NCBI GenBank assembly: GCA_041595355.1
Contig: JBFHKO010000123.1
Coordinates: 1 to 7,577 of the forward strand
DNA: 7,577 nucleotides
Origin: JBFHKO01 sp041595355
GTDB lineage: Bacteria > Pseudomonadota > Gammaproteobacteria > Enterobacterales > Aeromonadaceae
Reading direction: 5' to 3'
Below are positions 6,799-7,577 of the stretch, in pieces (position 1 is the stretch's first letter; the number at the start of each line of letters is the position of its first letter). Made by a program: the position numbers and the translations under genes. A model generated the notes under the pieces. That model was not told the DNA's origin. It did no database searches and was given only the letters and a program-made list of their open reading frames with translations.

Positions 6799-6827
6799 GT
6801 TATCATGATGACGCAAACGGCCGTCAT
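6799..6827 (-). promoter_or_regulatory. Putative icd promoter with inverted-repeat operator candidate
   Basis: Reading the minus strand, ATGACG (6822-6827), a 17-bp spacer and GATAAC (6799-6804) make a possible promoter (four of six matches each). An alternative is TTGCAT (6848-6853), 16 bp, TAACAT (6826-6831). An inverted repeat, ATGACG (6808-6813), 8 bp, CGTCAT (6822-6827), covers the -35 box and spacer of the first promoter, where a repressor would compete with polymerase. The repeat does not match the Cra or ArcA consensus as I recall them. Confidence 0.35.
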
Positions 6828-6924
6828 GTTAGCCCATTGGCGCCGCCATGCAAAAGAGGGCATGCTGAATTCCGTGGCCGGGCAAGCCGGAACGGAGATG
6901 ACAAGCGACCATGACCCCGGGTAC

Positions 6925-6939
6925 GCTTGGCGGCCAAGC
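6925..6939. repeat. 15-bp interrupted palindrome upstream of nudJ
   Basis: GCTTGGC (6925-6931), one central G, GCCAAGC (6933-6939). It ends 9 bp before the nudJ ribosome-binding site GGAGAG (6949-6954). It could be a protein-binding site or a leader hairpin. A further GCCAA follows at about 6943. No regulator is recognised. Confidence 0.4.
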
Positions 6940-6962
6940 CGGGCCAATGGAGAGTCTGAAGA

Positions 6963-7427
6963 ATGGGTTTTCGCCCCAATGTCACCGTCGCCGCCGTCAT
7001 TCGCTGGCAGGAGCGCTTCCTGCTGGTAGAGGAGCGCGATCACGGGCGCCGGGTATTCAACCAGCCCGCCGGTCACCTCGAGGCCAACGAGAGCCTGCTG
7101 CAGGCGGCCAGCCGCGAGATCCGCGAGGAGACCGGGCTGACGCTGGTGCCGGACGGCTGGCTCGGCACCTACTTCTACACCAGCCCCTGGCGCCAGCTCA
7201 CCTACCTGCGCTTCTGTTTCTACTGTGAGCTGCAGGCGCCCCCCGGCGAACACGCGCCCCAGGATCCGGACAACGATATCCTCGCCTGCCACTGGCTGAC
7301 CGCCGACGAGATCGCGGCCCTCGGCCAGCGCCTGCGCAGCCCGCTGGTGCTCGACTGTCTGCAGGATTACCTGCGCGGCGTGCGACTGCCGCTCTCTGCC
7401 CTCAAGGACAGCCGCCCGCCCATCTAG
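6963..7427 (+). CDS. nudJ: Nudix hydrolase NudJ (nucleoside di/triphosphate and thiamine-precursor phosphatase)
   Basis: 154 aa, against 153 in E. coli. The E. coli enzyme releases phosphate from nucleoside di- and triphosphates and also hydrolyses HMP-pyrophosphate and thiamine pyrophosphate. The complete Nudix box is at 37-59: G37, E43, then REIREETGL (51-59) with the metal-binding R51-E52 and E55-E56. The N-terminus (PNVTVAAVI) and FNQPAGHLEA (32-41) are typical of the NudJ subfamily, and LRSPLVLDCLQDY near the C-terminus matches the E. coli LRSPLV segment. GGAGAG lies 8 nt before the ATG. Placement directly before mnmA is conserved in gammaproteobacteria. E. coli has rluE between nudJ and icd; here it is absent. 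Confidence 0.96.
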   Translation: MGFRPNVTVAAVIRWQERFLLVEERDHGRRVFNQPAGHLEANESLLQAASREIREETGLTLVPDGWLGTYFYTSPWRQLTYLRFCFYCELQAPPGEHAPQDPDNDILACHWLTADEIAALGQRLRSPLVLDCLQDYLRGVRLPLSALKDSRPPI

Positions 7428-7454
7428 CACAGACGCGGCTTTTTCACGCACCCG

Positions 7455-7494
7455 GGGCTCGCGCCACGCAAGCCGTGTGCGCGAGCCCGCCTTT
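7455..7494 (+). terminator. Strong hairpin terminator after nudJ
   Basis: GGGCTCGCGC (7455-7464) pairs perfectly with GCGCGAGCCC (7479-7488). The stem continues inside as CACG/CGTG (7465-7468 with 7474-7477) with one bulged T and a 5-nt loop. The tail is only GCCTTTCT, so termination may be partial and let some nudJ transcripts read into mnmA. Confidence 0.6.
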
Positions 7495-7495
7495 C

Positions 7496-7504
7496 TGCTA
7501 GAAT
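7496..7504 (+). promoter_or_regulatory. Extended -10 promoter for mnmA
   Basis: TGCTAGAAT contains the TGn extension and a -10 of TAGAAT (five of six). The -35 position (about 7476-7481) is poor and lies within the descending arm of the nudJ hairpin, so the extension probably compensates. Transcription would begin near 7511, about 24 nt before the mnmA ATG. Confidence 0.5.
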
Positions 7505-7534
7505 GGCGGCAATTTTTCCCCCGAACAGCACAAG

Positions 7535-7577
7535 ATGACAGACAACAGCCCCCTCAAGGTGATCGTCGGCATGTCCG
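7535..7577 (+). CDS. mnmA: tRNA-specific 2-thiouridylase MnmA, N-terminal fragment
   Basis: Only 14 codons are present (MTDNSPLKVIVGMS) before the window ends. KVIVGMS is the start of the ATP-PPase loop that continues as SGGVDSS in MnmA, and nudJ-mnmA is a conserved gene pair. MnmA thiolates U34 at the wobble position of tRNA-Lys, -Glu and -Gln using sulfur relayed through the Tus system. No good Shine-Dalgarno is visible before the ATG (only ACAAG). Other PP-loop enzymes begin similarly, so the call depends partly on context. Confidence 0.88.
   Translation, partial: MTDNSPLKVIVGMS

Overview
This window is ordinary core chromosome of a GC-rich gammaproteobacterium. The gene content and order resemble the E. 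coli K-12 clpA-infA-aat and icd-nudJ-mnmA neighbourhoods, with one added gene (bpt) that Enterobacteriaceae lack. The proteins are close to their E. coli counterparts (Icd, ClpA, ClpS, CspD and InfA align almost without gaps from memory), and Bpt next to Aat is typical of Aeromonas, Vibrio and Pseudomonas-type genomes. My best guess is Aeromonadales or a relative; this is inference, since no search could be run. I see no phage, insertion sequence, CRISPR array, rRNA or tRNA, and no convincing undescribed system.

Left part (1-2267): a partial SlyB-like glycine-zipper envelope protein runs leftward off the edge. It is divergent from aat across only 26 bp, and those 26 bp hold a perfect 12-bp palindrome. 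On the plus strand aat and bpt overlap by ATGA and are followed by infA. Middle (2282-4930): clpS and clpA read leftward as an operon and converge on infA across a hairpin without a T-tract. A 240-bp AT-richer divergent region, the longest gene-free stretch, separates clpS from cspD and carries promoter-like elements and two inverted repeats. Right part (5171-7577): cspD (plus) and icd (minus) converge on a bidirectional terminator. icd is divergent from nudJ, which is followed by a strong hairpin, an extended -10 promoter and the first codons of mnmA.

The biological theme of the first two thirds is the bacterial N-degron (leucine/phenylalanine) pathway. Aat puts Leu/Phe on N-terminal Lys/Arg, Bpt puts Leu on N-terminal Asp/Glu, ClpS recognises the resulting N-degrons, and ClpA unfolds the substrate for ClpP (not in this window). 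All four non-peptidase components lie within about 4.4 kb. The rest is housekeeping: translation initiation (infA), stationary-phase nucleic-acid binding (cspD), the TCA cycle (icd), nucleotide/thiamine-precursor hydrolysis (nudJ) and tRNA U34 thiolation (mnmA).
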